NCBI RefSeq assembly: GCF_030272615.1
Contig: NC_081413.1
Span: forward strand, 559,959,945-560,023,944
Reading direction: 5' to 3'
DNA from: Cryptomeria japonica
Taxonomy: Eukaryota; Streptophyta; Pinopsida; Cupressales; Cupressaceae
DNA length: 64,000 nt
The position numbers and the translations under genes are program-made. Below, piece after piece: positions 13,175 to 26,400 of this stretch. The notes below the pieces were generated by a model. That model searched no databases. It had not been told where the DNA came from and saw nothing but the letters and a program-made list of their open reading frames with translations. Positions within the stretch are counted from its first letter, which is position 1, and each line of letters opens with the position of its first letter.

Positions 13175-14598
13175 TGTAAAGAGCTGATGTCAATAGCTAA
13201 CAAAATGAGAGGGGGGGGTGGAAATCATACAAACTTAAACTTCCATAAAATCAATAGATTCAACCTCGGTAACATATACTTCAGCAATATAACCAAAAAC
13301 TGCTAAACATGCAAACTCATAAACATATAATCATCATAAAACTCATAACACCAGATTTAATGTGAAAACCCAAATAGGGAAAAACCATTGTGGGATTTCG
13401 AACCCACTAAGAAATATACTATTCTAGAGTATGCTCGGTTAAAAGCAAATCCTGTTAAAGATTACAAACACATTGCTAGATGTGACCCGGTTAAGGGATT
13501 TCCCTCAGATCTGTTAGGATCTTCACTTTGTTAGAAGTGACCTTGTGAAAGGATTTTAAACACTCATTTAGAATGTTACCTTGCTAGAGGGTTTACAAAT
13601 AAGACTGTTAAGTCCACTCGGTTAAGAGATTTCTTTGTTATTCAGAATAAACAATAGTAGGAAATATATCTGCAACTTTACATCTAAAATGCTAAAGCAG
13701 ATTCTTATTTGCTCAAAACAATCTTGTCATAAGACTTATGTAGTCTTCTGCTAGGCACCTTACTCTGTTATTCAAAACAGGTCTTCAAGCTTCTGTGCTC
13801 GGTAATCACTATGTAGCATCCCTGTGCTTACATTTGCCCACATGCATTGTTTATCAACAATTTCTTATTTATAAACAATTCTCATTGCTTAATCTCCTTG
13901 ATCGCATTTCGCATGATCAATCTTAGCCATCAGATCTTCAATCTTGACTAGGTTCAATGCATCTTTCGATCTAAAAACGTTTTACCTTGCCTCGGGACTT
14001 ACATTCCTTTCTTGGAACTTGCACAAGGTTATTGTAGTTCAATCTGCGCTATAGATCTTCTTGCCGATCTTTTATTGTCATAGATCCTTTAACAAACTTC
14101 ATGTGCGGCATTCCAATCATTTATACATCTCCAGCTAATCATTGTCCTTCATTAAATAATGCTTGTATTCATCCAATGCGCTCAGTCATAACTCGGTTGC
14201 AACTCGGTAAATACTAAACTTTACTCGGTAGACATTCTGCCTTCATTAACTGACATCAATAACCTTAGGGTTTACCGACTAGGTTCTTCGCTCGGTGACA
14301 TAGGATAGTATTAACCTTACAATCAACAACATATGTAGGATATCAAAACAATCTAAACATCATGATCTCATCATTGTCTAACTCGGTAATAATTGCCTAT
14401 TGAATAACTTATTTCTCCCCTTTCTTATCACATTCTTTCAGTGTCTTTTACCGACCACTTAATTCTCTTCAAATCAATTTCCTCAAGATATGGCAACATC
14501 ATACTGAATCAGAAAATCAATTTCTTGACATCAATGACAAAATAATATTATAAAGATAGTTATCATCTTTTTTCAGTTATATCAAATAGCCTTCAACA
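13175..14598 (-). mobile_element. Copia-type LTR, minus orientation
   Basis: Read on the minus strand it starts TGTTGAAGGC and ends CACCCCCCCCTCTC...TTTACA, with a conserved GGTTTTTCCCTATTTGGG block near the end, as in plant Copia LTRs. The word actcggt(aa) and a loose repeat cggttaagrgattt (about 13434-13640) occur many times. A primer site follows it, so it is a 5' LTR whose body, at lower coordinates, has been lost or scrambled. The outer end is approximate. Confidence 0.6.
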
Positions 14599-16850
14599 AC
14601 CTTCTCAATATCCTTAATGAATATCAACAATCTATCTTTCTATTGAAAATGCCAAGTTTTAGCACTTTTATAGTAGTTGGTAGGTACTAGGGTGTTGTTT
14701 TTGTGCCTTGTCCCCTATGTGTAGGAGTTCATAATTTTGTAGAAGAACTTGTTTTTTCCAACAATTTTGGACAATAATGAATCACAAAGAGCTCTAGCTT
14801 CAAATACTAAATTCTTTAACTTCTATACTTTCTAGTTCTACATTCTATTTCATCTTATCTATGATTCTTAATTTTTAACTCAACTATATTTCTATTTCAC
14901 TTCACTTGATCTTATCTAGCATGTAGTGTAGAAAAACTAAAATTTTATGCCACAAAAACTAAACAAATTCACCTTTTTCTCTCTTATAAATTATTAGACA
15001 TGCTCGATGAATAGATCTCTCCAAGCTCTATGATTTTTTTAAAATAACCCTCAGTATCCTCCTAAATCAGAGATTATGACCTCTAAAAGTTAAGCCTCCC
15101 ACATTGACACTAAAAACATTGTAAAAGAAAATTACACATGTCGACCAACTAATGACATATGTTATGACACATCTTAAGACACCAAAATAAAATGCCCAAG
15201 TTTATTAAGTAGATTATAACAAACTCATTGTGAGTAAAAAAATATACAATTTTTGGTCTATAAACTCATCTTGAAATTTGATTGTTAGCTTTTTTCTAAG
15301 AATTTGAATGCCACATTTTAAGTCACTTTAGCTCATGTTTTTATAATTACCCTTTGATAGTTCGTGTATTGTCTCTTCTACTTATTGAATTTTTAAGATT
15401 AGGGTTTTGATAATGAGTTTTGTAGATATTGTTATGCTGCCAATATTACTCCAAATCTATTATAACCTTTTTTTATTATATAATATATTGAGTTGCTTTG
15501 AACCATGGAGTTTTTCTTCTGAAAGGGTTTTCCCATATAAATTACTATGTTATAATACATTGTTTTGTTGTGTATTTTTCTCTTTAATTGCAAAAATTTA
15601 TTTTATTTGTCCACACCTCCTCCCATAGATTCATGTCGGAGGTGCATTCCACAACTGTATCCCTTTGACTCATCTCCAATTCTTTTGGTTGTGTAGTCCA
15701 TTAAAGACTCATTTTTTATATGTACAGTATACTAATAGTCTTGTAATTATCTTCATTGCATTCAACAGCATGTACATACGTTCCCATTGTGCACTTCTTC
15801 AACCATGTATTTTTTCACCTTTGTAAGGCATTTTTGGTCTTGAGGTTATTAAAAAGGTCACTAATATTAAACTAAATGTCTACACCATTTGTTTATGATC
15901 CTAATTGCTCCTTTTCGTACCCATTGTATTGGTATTCTGAAATGGTGTTGATGCTATTAACAGTGCTAAGGTACTAGCTAAATCGTGTTGATGCCATTAA
16001 CAATGCTAAGGTACTTGCCATACTCTAGTCCTTTTGATTCTTTAAGGAACTTGTTTATGTTCTACCATGCAATGTTCAGGAGGATATCCATAATATTCAT
16101 ATTTCATTTTGTTTAGCTTTAATTGTGCGCAGACCACTCTCATAATTTGATCTTTAGTAACAATACATAGCTTATACAAATATGCTTATTTGAAGTAACA
16201 TTCTGCCAAGTCTAAGCAAAGAAGTCAATTTGATCGCAATCTTTGAGTGAACGAACATCAATCATATATTTGATAATTCCCTTGCAAAGATCTACGATAA
16301 GACAAAAAAACATAGCAGCTTTTGGCAGGGACTGCAGCTGCATCGCAGCCCTTGTTGAACAGGTAGAGGTTCCTTCAATTAGTTTTTCTACATTGATCTT
16401 TACAAGCCACTTGGGTTGAGTTGATAAAAGATATCTTTAGTATTTTACTTTCACCAAAATCATTTTAAATTTGCTGTAATTACAAATCAGAATAACATTG
16501 TTCCACATTGACCATGTTTGCAGTTGTTGAGTATGGAAAAGTTTTTTGAGGTCAAGTGGAGACAACTAGATGCAATGTATTTAACAAGCAATGGTACTAA
16601 TCTAGAAGATGAAGCTCACAACAAATATTTTTAGAAATCATCCATGCTATATTCAGCAACTAAACAAAAGAAACACACTAATATAATCTAAATACTCAAG
16701 TTAGTATGAAAGCTTTGCAGTGATTTACGTCTTGAACCAGTGATGTGCATCCCAAATACTACAGCTCAAGGTGCCTTTCAATAATAGAATCCTATGGAGA
16801 GCAAATTCACCTTTACACGACTTGGCACCCTAGGAACTGTGTAAGTTGAG
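14599..16850. other. Spacer downstream of CCD1
   Basis: AT-rich, with no recognisable gene. A 73-codon plus-strand frame at 15407-15628 is hydrophobic but matches nothing. The only clear structure is the 40-bp direct duplication at 15945-16019. Confidence 0.5.
15945..16019 (+). repeat. 40-bp tandem duplication
   Basis: gtgttgatgctattaacagt and what follows (15945-15984) is repeated with a few changes from 15985. Two copies only. Confidence 0.85.
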
Positions 16851-16900
16851 GCGTGGAGTGTAAAATTGTTATTTTTTTAAACAAGTAAACCAACTTATGA

Positions 16901-16906
16901 TTTATT
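16901..16906 (-). terminator. Candidate polyadenylation signal of CCD1
   Basis: AATAAA on the minus strand, about 280 bases after the proposed stop codon. Position is reasonable for a plant 3' UTR, but other AT-rich sites could serve. Confidence 0.35.
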
Positions 16907-17183
16907 GAAATATAAAGCATCTGAGTCTACAATAGACTGCAAGAATCATTAATATCAACAATAGTTTAGCCTTGATTTTGAAGTTGCTCCTGCACGCACA
17001 TAAGATAAGAGATCAAATAAATGGACAAAGTTACGGAGTCATATATGCAAAAAGATAAGACATGCTATCTAAATCTAGCCTTCATGAGAATCGAGGTATG
17101 GGTTGCAGAAAAAAAATTACAGCAATATAATTATACAGTCAATCTTGTAATACTGAGCATAAATTTAAGAGGGCACACTCAAT

Positions 17184-17418
17184 TTAGAAATCATATAAAT
17201 AGATGCGGTGATCTAGGTTAAGTTGTTCTGTGCATGTCTTTAATGGATTTAAAGGAATTCTAGAACAATCAAAATATTTCAACAAGAATACCGGTACAAC
17301 ACAAACCTCAGAAACAAAGAAGGCGTGAAAACCATATGGTACCCTTGTTTGAAGATGAACAACAGCAACAGGTTCAGGGGACATTGTTTTTGCATCAAAG
17401 ACATTCACCTCTGATTTC
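17184..17418 (-). CDS. CCD1: CCD1 last visible exon with iron-binding GFHAFF
   Basis: Starts after TTGCAG with (G)[20 protein letters not shown] and reaches [12 protein letters not shown] at 17307; the His is the fourth iron ligand. The C-terminus is uncertain. Read through, the frame stays open to a stop at 17184-17186, adding about 34 residues. Alternatively a weak donor (GAG|GTTTGT) could splice to an acceptor near 17228 or 17238, giving a short end. The usual CCD1 tail is short, so splicing is plausible. Confidence 0.85.
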
Positions 17419-20400
17419 CTGCAAGTTACAACATTGAAAAAAGAACAGTTGATGGAGCAATGGAAGTCCAGGAAAAAGAAATGATTCCAATTTGAATTAT
17501 CCATAAAATTATGATTGTGCCAAACTAAAAATATCAGTTACAAGTTCATTGTTATAAACCCAAAAACATCTCGTGCAATAGCACATATAAATCTAATATA
17601 TACCTTGAAGTTCCGATTTGCAATCTCATAAAACACACATGGAAAACTTACAAATGCTTATTTCAAGATTGTTTTTTCTTTTACTGTATATCTGAATGAT
17701 AATCTTCTTTTTGTGTAGTGGTTATTACTATGATTTATCTCGGTCCTAGTTTCATGATTGGCTATGTGGTATTGTTATTATTCTGAACCATTTTGTTAAA
17801 GACTGGATCTCTGGAAATAGTGGCCTGCACTAGACAACCTATTCATCATGTATTTGACAGGCAATAGCCTTCATATAAATATAATTTACTTCTTATCATC
17901 TCTCAAGAAAAAATATAAGACAAGTCAGGACTCAAAAAAACTAAATATAAGCTAGAACCATACCCAGTGTTCTCATCATGAACAAAACAGATCAAGTAAC
18001 CATCATCTTCTTCCAGGTCAAACCCAGAATCCCTGGGTATAAATATTGCCTCAGAACCAAAAATTCCAGGTCCAAAGTCAAAAGCCCCTAGCACATTGCC
18101 TCCAACTTCAATCTGAAACTTGCCAGCCTCAGGTTCTGCTTGAAGATCAAACTTTACGAGTCCCTTGACCTTAGCTACTGAATCTAATTTAGTACCATAC
18201 ACGTAACGCTGCTTTCTGCACTCATGTTCAATCACAAAGCAGAATTAGATATTTCCCAATCAGTATGGTATACTTGGTCATATGACCGATAGTATTGTTT
18301 ATGAGGGAGGAAATGGAGACAAAACAAGAGCTGTAGTGTTCTGGGAAAGAGGGTAAGTATTATCCCTTAGAATTTTCTTACCTGCCAATATACTTTTCAT
18401 TAATCCTTGGAAAATCTACTGCAGATGCTGACAGTTTCTTTTGTGAAGCCTTTCCACTCTTTAAATTGAAACGCATCTCATATCTGATCACCAAAGTTAA
18501 ACAGATAATACCTGATGACTTATCCTTTATTTATGCATGGGTTAATAAGTGAAGCACAAAAGAACAAGTTATATTGAATGGTTCACATACAGTTCATTCT
18601 GGAAATTTCCTAGTTTTTCTTTCACGGGTCCACCAACCAGTTCCAGGTCCAAGTCAACCAATCGACAAGTGTAAAGGACAACTTCATCGCCCTCCTCCCA
18701 TGCATTGGCTAATATTTGGTAGACAATACCCAACAGCAAAGACATATAAGACTCCTAGGAGATATCTCAGCTTGTTTTTGGAGTGATTGACCAGCCTATA
18801 TAGGATAATCATAAAACTAACAGCAGACAAATATCCTCAATTGTGAACAAAGCACGTTCAAATAGTAATAGGAACTTATGCAGTTCTAGTTCAAGACATA
18901 AAATAGTAAGTATATTAATTATAACATTAAAAAATGCGAGGAAAGATGCATCTAGAAGGAGGCCAAAGACAAAATGGGCAATGAGCTATCGATAAAAGGA
19001 AAGACTAAAATATTTTGCTTATTTCCTAACATTACCATTATGAAATATGTAGCAGTTTGGTAGCTCAAACCATCTCATCTGAAGATCATTTTTGGCATAT
19101 CGGGGCAGTATACCAAAACGAGCCTTTACAGTAGTATCGTAAGAAATAATGAGTTTGCCATCCTTTACCATATCCTGAGATACAAACACGTAAAATTGAG
19201 CGATTTCATTTAGTGTGGGGAGATATATAGACATAACCTGTATCCTATATTTTCTTTATGAAGAATAAAAAGAATCTAGAAGTCCTAAGGCTTCAAATGC
19301 ATTATTCATGTAGTTGAATTATTTGAGTTCAGACAGCTTCCAATAAATTCTCCATACTCTTCAAACAGCAAGGTAATGCTATAAGATTACTCTGAAATAA
19401 AAATACCTTTGGGGCAAAATAGAGAGGAAGATCCATGAAAATTGCATAGTTATCAGTTATTGCGAAGTCATGCATCATGACAGGCTTTGGAAGCGTTATG
19501 GGAACTGGATCAAGCATTATTCCCTCCTTTGTGACAACTCGATAGGTAGCATAGGGAGGAGTATGTTGGTAGCCAAATGTAAACATTTCTCCTGCACATA
19601 ATGGAAAAAATGATCAGGCATTACTTATTTGGTTCTTCTTTTTTGTTTTAAAGCAGGCCATAGCTTCCTCAAACATTCTTTACTAGTAACTGCGTTAACT
19701 ATCAAATCAAAACATGTTCTACTACTGTGATTGGATCAATCTTTGGGTGTGCATTACTTATTTGATTCTTCTTTTTTGTTTTAAAATGGTCTATAGCTTC
19801 CTCGAACATTCTTTACTAGTAACTACATTAACTCTCAAATCAAAACTTGTTCTGCTACCTGTAATTGGATCAATCTTAGGGTGTGCAGTGAACGAATGTG
19901 TTAATTTTGCATTATAATCCATCAGACCAAGAGTCTGTAAATCCCCATCTTCAAAGACTCGAAGAGCATCTGTAAAGGGTAAAAGAAGGAAATAAGTCAC
20001 ATTTAGGATTATTTTTCCTTCCCTGGAACATCAAATAGATTCTTATCTATTAAATTCTATTGTGAAACAAGAAAAAAATTATCAACAGGGTAATAAATAT
20101 GCTAACAACAGACAAACTAGTGATGAAGAATTCCGATACATGCTAACAGTTTCTTGGTGCATCACTGTTAAATTTTTAGCTCAGATAGGAACTTCTGGAC
20201 AGGTTCAGTATGAATGTGTTGGAGTTCCAAGTGGTTCAAGTTAATCTATCGTGTACTTCACTGTAGTGATTAAAGTGAAAGTCTTTTATTTAGCCTAATA
20301 AGTCTAATGTGTAATTATTCACTAGTGATTTAGTCTTTTCTTCAATCTCATCCTTACAAGTGATAAAGATTCTTTTTAAGTAAAGCTGATTTTAAGGAAT

Positions 20401-23400
20401 ATTTGATTTTTGGGTAAATTAGTATAAAGATAGGAACAAAATAGAAAGATTGTAACATGCTGAGTATGGTAAATTTCCATGCACCTGTGGGTAGCATGAA
20501 TTAAGGAGGTTAACTTGTAATTATGATTAAGGAATTAAAGGTAGATTTCAAGCTGTAATTATCTGTGTATGCTTACTGTTGATGGTGTTTTTACGCACTA
20601 TGCAACACAGAATAAAATACCAAGTATTCTATCCTCTCTTGAATAAAGTCTCCCAAATGCTAAGTTGCGTGATCAAGTGGGACAACTCCAAGGTTCTTGA
20701 ATGTCAGGTCTTGATATGCTCTTGGATAGACTCAGCTGTCTATGATGTGATATCGCTGGGATCACAAGGTGGACATATGTTGAATACTTTAATGCTTTGG
20801 ATACTGCTAGAATGTGGGATTTCATTTGATTTGAAAAAAAGGAAAAAGGATGAGGGTTTAAAAGGATAAGGGTTTAGAAGGCTAAGCTAACTCTAGGAAT
20901 GTAAGATCAAAGGACAATCTTTGATGAAATTCAACTAAGTCTTGCTTTGACATGCTATGAACATCTCCACAAGGCTAGTGCAATCTCCTAAGGATAGCTT
21001 TATGATTTTCAAAACATCACCACAAGCATAGACACCATCAAGTTGATGCATATCAATGAAGGAGCGATAATTGAAGTTAAGCTTGGCTAAGATGGATCCA
21101 GTTGACTACGTAGGGAACTTTACCATTGGCAAGGTGTTGGTAGTATGGACATACGAATTTCACCATTGATCATACACAAAGTCTTTCATTCATCTAAACA
21201 ACATGAAATCAAATCGAGAAGTAGAGACTATGTAAATTGGTGAATCAACATATAGAATTCACCATATCTTCGATGAAGTTTACATGCCTTTTACAACAAT
21301 GTCTTGGCAACAATCTTTGCCTTCACTTTCTACTCTACTCTAATTATTTGCTTGCTATACTTGAACTACTACTACTAACTCTCTATTCACTATTATATCT
21401 TACAAATGAAGAAGTGGGGCCTTATATAGTGCTCTCTTTACAATTGAATGGCTCAAATTGATTTGCAATCAATGGCCAAGATTGAAAGATAGAAACCCTA
21501 ATTAGGGTATCTTACACCCATTGCAAAGCATTTAATGCTTGACCAATGATACAATTACATTTGATGGGACACATGTCCTTTCTTGAAAATTCAACCAATA
21601 GATGATGACAGTAGGTACATCGAACTCTATGCCCATGTGATAGTTATCTTCTTTTGATGTATGAGTCAAGTTCATTGAATCTGGACCCCTTATCTCGATG
21701 TGATATGATTAGATAAATGATGACTGGGTGCCATCTCAGCTTGCTTGATCTTTGTAACTCATCACAAGTTGTGAATGAATGAGGTATATCACTTGATACT
21801 CAACATTATCAAACTCCTGATGTGATGCTGACTTAGCTAAAATCGATCTTCTAACTTTGATTAACTATTCTAAAACTTGTCTTGACCACTTGCATTCTTG
21901 AGCTTTCATCTAGCTATACTGACAATGATTCTTGGACTTCTGAAGGAAATTCAAGATTTTGAATTTTTTTTCTGAGTGCTTGATGTTGATTGCTTGCATC
22001 AGACCTTGTTATTGCTTTGGACAGACCTTGTTCTTGTCTAGGGCGCTTTGTGTTATTGCCTTGGACGGACCTCGTTCTAGCCTAGAATGGACTTGAAGAC
22101 TTCTTGTATTCTCCTTGCCTTGTGAGCTTGTGACTCGATGATCCTATCCGCTGCCTTGTAGAAACTTGAAGTGCAATGTCCTCCTTGATGTGAGTTTGTC
22201 GTGTTCCAGCCATCTTGTGCCTGTGAGAGTTGTCTAAGTTAGTTTCATGAAATGGCATTTACTTGCAAAATTGAATTGATCACTTAGGCTAGGAACCCTA
22301 AAAAGCTTGAAACCTTAAGTTGTATCTCTAGCCATTGATTGAACATGATCATCCTAACTCAATAATAATTCCTTACAACAGCTCTAAGATGACCAAAACG
22401 TAATAAAGAAGACCCTCACAATCAAGATCATACAAAATTGGTTAGACAAAAGCTGGACCAGCATAAGACATAATCTGATTTTCTATCAAAATGATTAAAC
22501 AAACCCATCTCAGACCTGCGATCTATTTTAAATAGATCGATTGCTTCAGTTGCTCTCTTGACCAAACCTATACGCCCAAACAAGTATGGATCATTGTAGT
22601 TGAGTGTAACAAAACAGTGCTGCCACCTTAGAGACAATTATCAAATGAATTTACCGTGGTCCACTGATGTCAAACAGTGACAAAATCCTAGACAAATTTG
22701 CTATGGAGAGGCTTTATTTACTGAGGTAATGATAAAAGTCGCCACCTCCAATAATCGCCCCTGCTCTCAAACTGAAAATCACTGTCAAGATTAAAAATCA
22801 CTGCCAAGGCAATGCATTTGTTCGATACGTCTGATCAAGAATGGGAATCGCTGATCTTAAAATAGACACAATTCGCTTGGGCTTTGATAATGAATTTTCT
22901 GCAGCTTGGATTGAAATCATACACCAAATGTGGATTTTCTATGACCATATGTAGCTGCAATCTGTCTGTTGAAATTGTCCTTTGCTCATAAACTGATCAA
23001 GATCGCATCGCTTCAATGTCAAACATGAATCGCTGTCAAAGAAATCTATCAGCGAATTATCAAAATTGCTCCTTGCAAATGCCTTTGCTGTGGGTAGCGT
23101 GCGCTTGCAACTGCAGATATCAAAATTAAAAAATCGTCACCTTGACTTGGAAACCTGATTCACTCCTCATCGCTGTTGATAATGTCTGTAATTTGATGCT
23201 TTGTGTTTGAGATCGCTGTCCAAGTGAAATCAACTTTAATATTGATGTTGTATTGATCAAATGAAATGATCAATACAACTTATAATCGCTATCAAACATA
23301 ATACCTCATCACAGATTGCTTTAGCGATTATAATTAAATGCTTAGTAATTGGAATTGATTGCAACCATTTAATATCGTGGAATCATCATTTTCACTTTTT

Positions 23401-26400
23401 AAATGAAAGCACCTTATTACAAAAAGTGTAATGTCTTTATGATGCATCGTTTTTAAATCATTAAATGTCTTAGAACGAACTCATGATCGCAAGGCACCAT
23501 ACATTGAATGCATTATGGTTGACTCCTATGAAAAAACTTCGAGTTTTGTATCCCAATTCGCAATTATCACCAATCGCCCAGCTTAGAACTTTAAAACTTT
23601 TGATTCTCTCGATTGTGATCAAGCTGGCTACCTTGAATTTAATGATCCATATTGAACTTTACAACATCATAGACATCAATTTAAATGCTTGCATTGGTAC
23701 AACAATTCCTAGTAAATGCCTTTCATTCATCATTCAAATCCTTCATAAAACTTTAGGCTTTTCATTGAACATAGCATAAGGATTTCATCGTGGGGTTAAA
23801 GTGTTGAGGCAACATCATTCAATGCTCATACCTAGCATGCATCATTCTTCTTCATTGATTGCATCCATTGGAAGACTTGCATCATGGAACCCAAGGCGTT
23901 GCCTTCTCTCTTTCATAATCGAACTTGACTTGATTGCTCTCACTCATACTTCATTGTGGCCAAAGACGAGGTGTTCTAGGCAATGACAAGGTGATCTAGG
24001 CAATGACAAGGTGTTCAAAGCAATGACGACCTAGATCATTTTCATGCCTTGGCCATTTTTTTAATTTTTTAGCCATTTTTTTAATTTTGATTAGAGTGAG
24101 CAAAGATGTGGACCATTCACTCCCTAAACCTTGACAACTGACTGACCTTACTAGAGAGACTTGACTTAATTGGTTCTTGACCAACTACACTTCTTCAAAT
24201 GAAAGGCAAACAGCAAAGACTCAAAAACTAGCCTAGAAAGCAGAAAAAAGTGGGGATCCCCATTTCCAATGGAGCAATGGGTGAACACGTCACAACACGT
24301 CCACATTTTGAAATTTTCATTATTGTGTGTTTTATGCAATGTTATTTAGCATTAAAACATAACACTAGGTATTAAAATTTTCTTCAATCACTTTTATTAC
24401 TCCAATATATTCAGACGATCACCAGATCTTACAGGTACTTTTAAATGGCTTAACCAATAAGAAATACTGTAAGGGCAGAGAGAATAAAGAGAAAGTATTA
24501 CATGGCTTATCTGCCTCTGAAAGTGCAAGCAGCTTCCCATGATGATATATAAGTGCTGTGTTGGCTGTATAATATGAAAAACTCAGGTTAGTCAAATAAA
24601 CAAGTATATAAAAGATCCAAGACTGCCGAAACCAAAATATCAGTTCTTACTAACAAAACAATTTTCTATCACAGCAAGCTAATATATAACTAATGATGCA
24701 TTTATACAAGAAGAAACTATCACTATGCATTAAGAATATGCCACTCACAGCATGGTTCTTAGCTCAAAGAACTTGCCTGTTCCACCTCCATATGACATGT
24801 CCAAGACACCAAATTTTTTGCGCAATTCTTGTATTTGGACCATTAAAAGTCCAAATATTCCTTGAAGATCTCCAACCTGTAGATTACATGCAGACTAGTC
24901 ACCATAAATATTTTCTTCAAACAAAATCTTTCTACTGTGTCAATATTCTGTTCACCTTGAATTTGGTTAGAGTGCATAGAAGTTGGATGAAGATCAGGAA
25001 GGATAGAGAAACTTTTTTGTGTAGCAGCATGCATTTTAATGGAATACTGGTGGATGCAATGGCCATGGCAGCCTCCATGATTATGGCAAAATAATACTAA
25101 TAGTTAATGGAATTTCTCAAGTGGAATATATCTCTCATGAATGTTAAAGTCAGGCATCTCTAGAGTGCTTCAAAATAGGAATGCTGCACGGTTCAGAAGA
25201 TGGGATAAATTTTTCTCTGCCTCCTACCACAGGTTCTAATAGAATACCATTAGGCAGAAAGCAAGAGAGGTCACTCTCACAGGGTCAAACTAATAAAAAA
25301 TGCATAGAGTTGCAGAATCTACCCCAGTGCCAGACATCCCTAGCAAGATAATATTCAAAGAATGTAAATATTTTAAATCACATGCACTGATAGAAGCAGG
25401 CTCGGAGCATTGTGAATCAGCTCAAGTGCTTCAAGGCTGGGTTTCTTCCACATGGCCTCATGTAACCTATTTTCTCTTTCTGCCCCAAAGTTATTTTGTT
25501 TTAGTTTTTGAAATGGACAAATCATGCTCTAAAGTTTTAGTGCTGGATTCAAGGTAGACAAGTAAGGTTAAGGTGTCAGAGTCCATGTTTTTCTGGCACT
25601 GGTTTCCCCTCTTCTTTGGCAGATAATCTGGATAAAGCTCTATGGGCTCCCATTGGAATACTAGAACAAAGAAAGCTTTGAAGCTACTGGACATAGTTTA
25701 GGAGACTTGAAAACAAAAGATGTTAAGTCTGTATCCATGTTCCAAATGATGTGTCCTTGTTTGAAAATGTCCAGAGATTTAGGTCTCCCCCTCTCAAAGA
25801 AAGGATTTTTAGTGCTTTACGGTTCTTTTTGTGCAAGAAATAGATTTAATGAGATCCTGTGTTGTTGATTTGCATGCCATAAGGTAGAGCATAAGCTAGG
25901 CATCTGAAACAAGTCTCCCTACTTATGAAAGATTTATTTGCTCTTCACAATCAAGAGTGGGACAAATCTGCTCAGCAGGAAGCTCTAATATGGGGGGACT
26001 TCCTGGCTACGAAATGCAAGCAAAAAGGTAAAGACAAGGTTCGAGAGAGTCTCAGCAGAGGATCCAATTCTTCACTCTACAAAGTCAGAGGATTTAGCCC
26101 AATGCCTGGAATTTTTACTAGGAAACCCATGAGATTAGCATCTCTTGAAGCATTGAGGGGGGAATCCAAGGCTCGCAAGCGGCTACTATTGGAGTAGCAG
26201 GATCAGGTAAGACAAAAAGAGGTAAAAAACTGTAATTAAAGTCTAAAGGCAGAGCCAAGGGTGATGTTGAAGGGATCCAACAAACCTTAGATGGTTTTAG
26301 AAAAATGGAGTGGGGAGAACCCTCCACATCAGCAATGAATGGTCTTACCTAGAATGTCAGGGCTATTAATGCCCCTAACAAGCAAATGCTGGACAAGAAC

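Larger units (their letters stand above)
20575..24297 (+). mobile_element. LTR-like insertion inside the solo Copia LTR
   Basis: About 3.7 kb with ends TGTTG and CAACA. The flanking 5-mers CTTAC and CGTCC agree at three of five positions, so the target duplication is uncertain. A TATATA box lies at 21423-21428 with a telo-box-like motif 65 bases further on. No retroelement protein is seen, so it is most likely a large solo LTR. It contains short tandem repeats and the recurring word atcgctgtc (22790-23290). Confidence 0.65.
20166..24386 (+). mobile_element. Solo Copia LTR (family of 49592), split by another insertion
   Basis: Left part 20166-20574 and right part 24298-24386 together match the LTRs at 49592-50144 and 57137-58014. 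The start is TGTTAAATTTTTAGC, there is a shared block gtgaaagtctttatttag, and the end is attttcttca. Flanks are ATCAC at 20161-20165 and ATCAC at 24387-24391, a 5-bp target duplication. No internal region remains, so it is a solo LTR left by recombination. Confidence 0.88.
19970..24501 (-). other. CCD1: CCD1 intron of 4.5 kb with solo LTR
   Basis: Starts GTAATA and ends TTTACAG on the minus strand. It is enlarged by a solo Copia LTR (20166-24386) that itself carries a second LTR. Without these the intron would be about 300 bp, similar to its neighbours. Confidence 0.9.

Noticed and set aside
24693-25094. Plus-strand open frame of 133 codons
   Set aside because: Overlaps a well-supported CCD1 exon on the minus strand (24777-24876).
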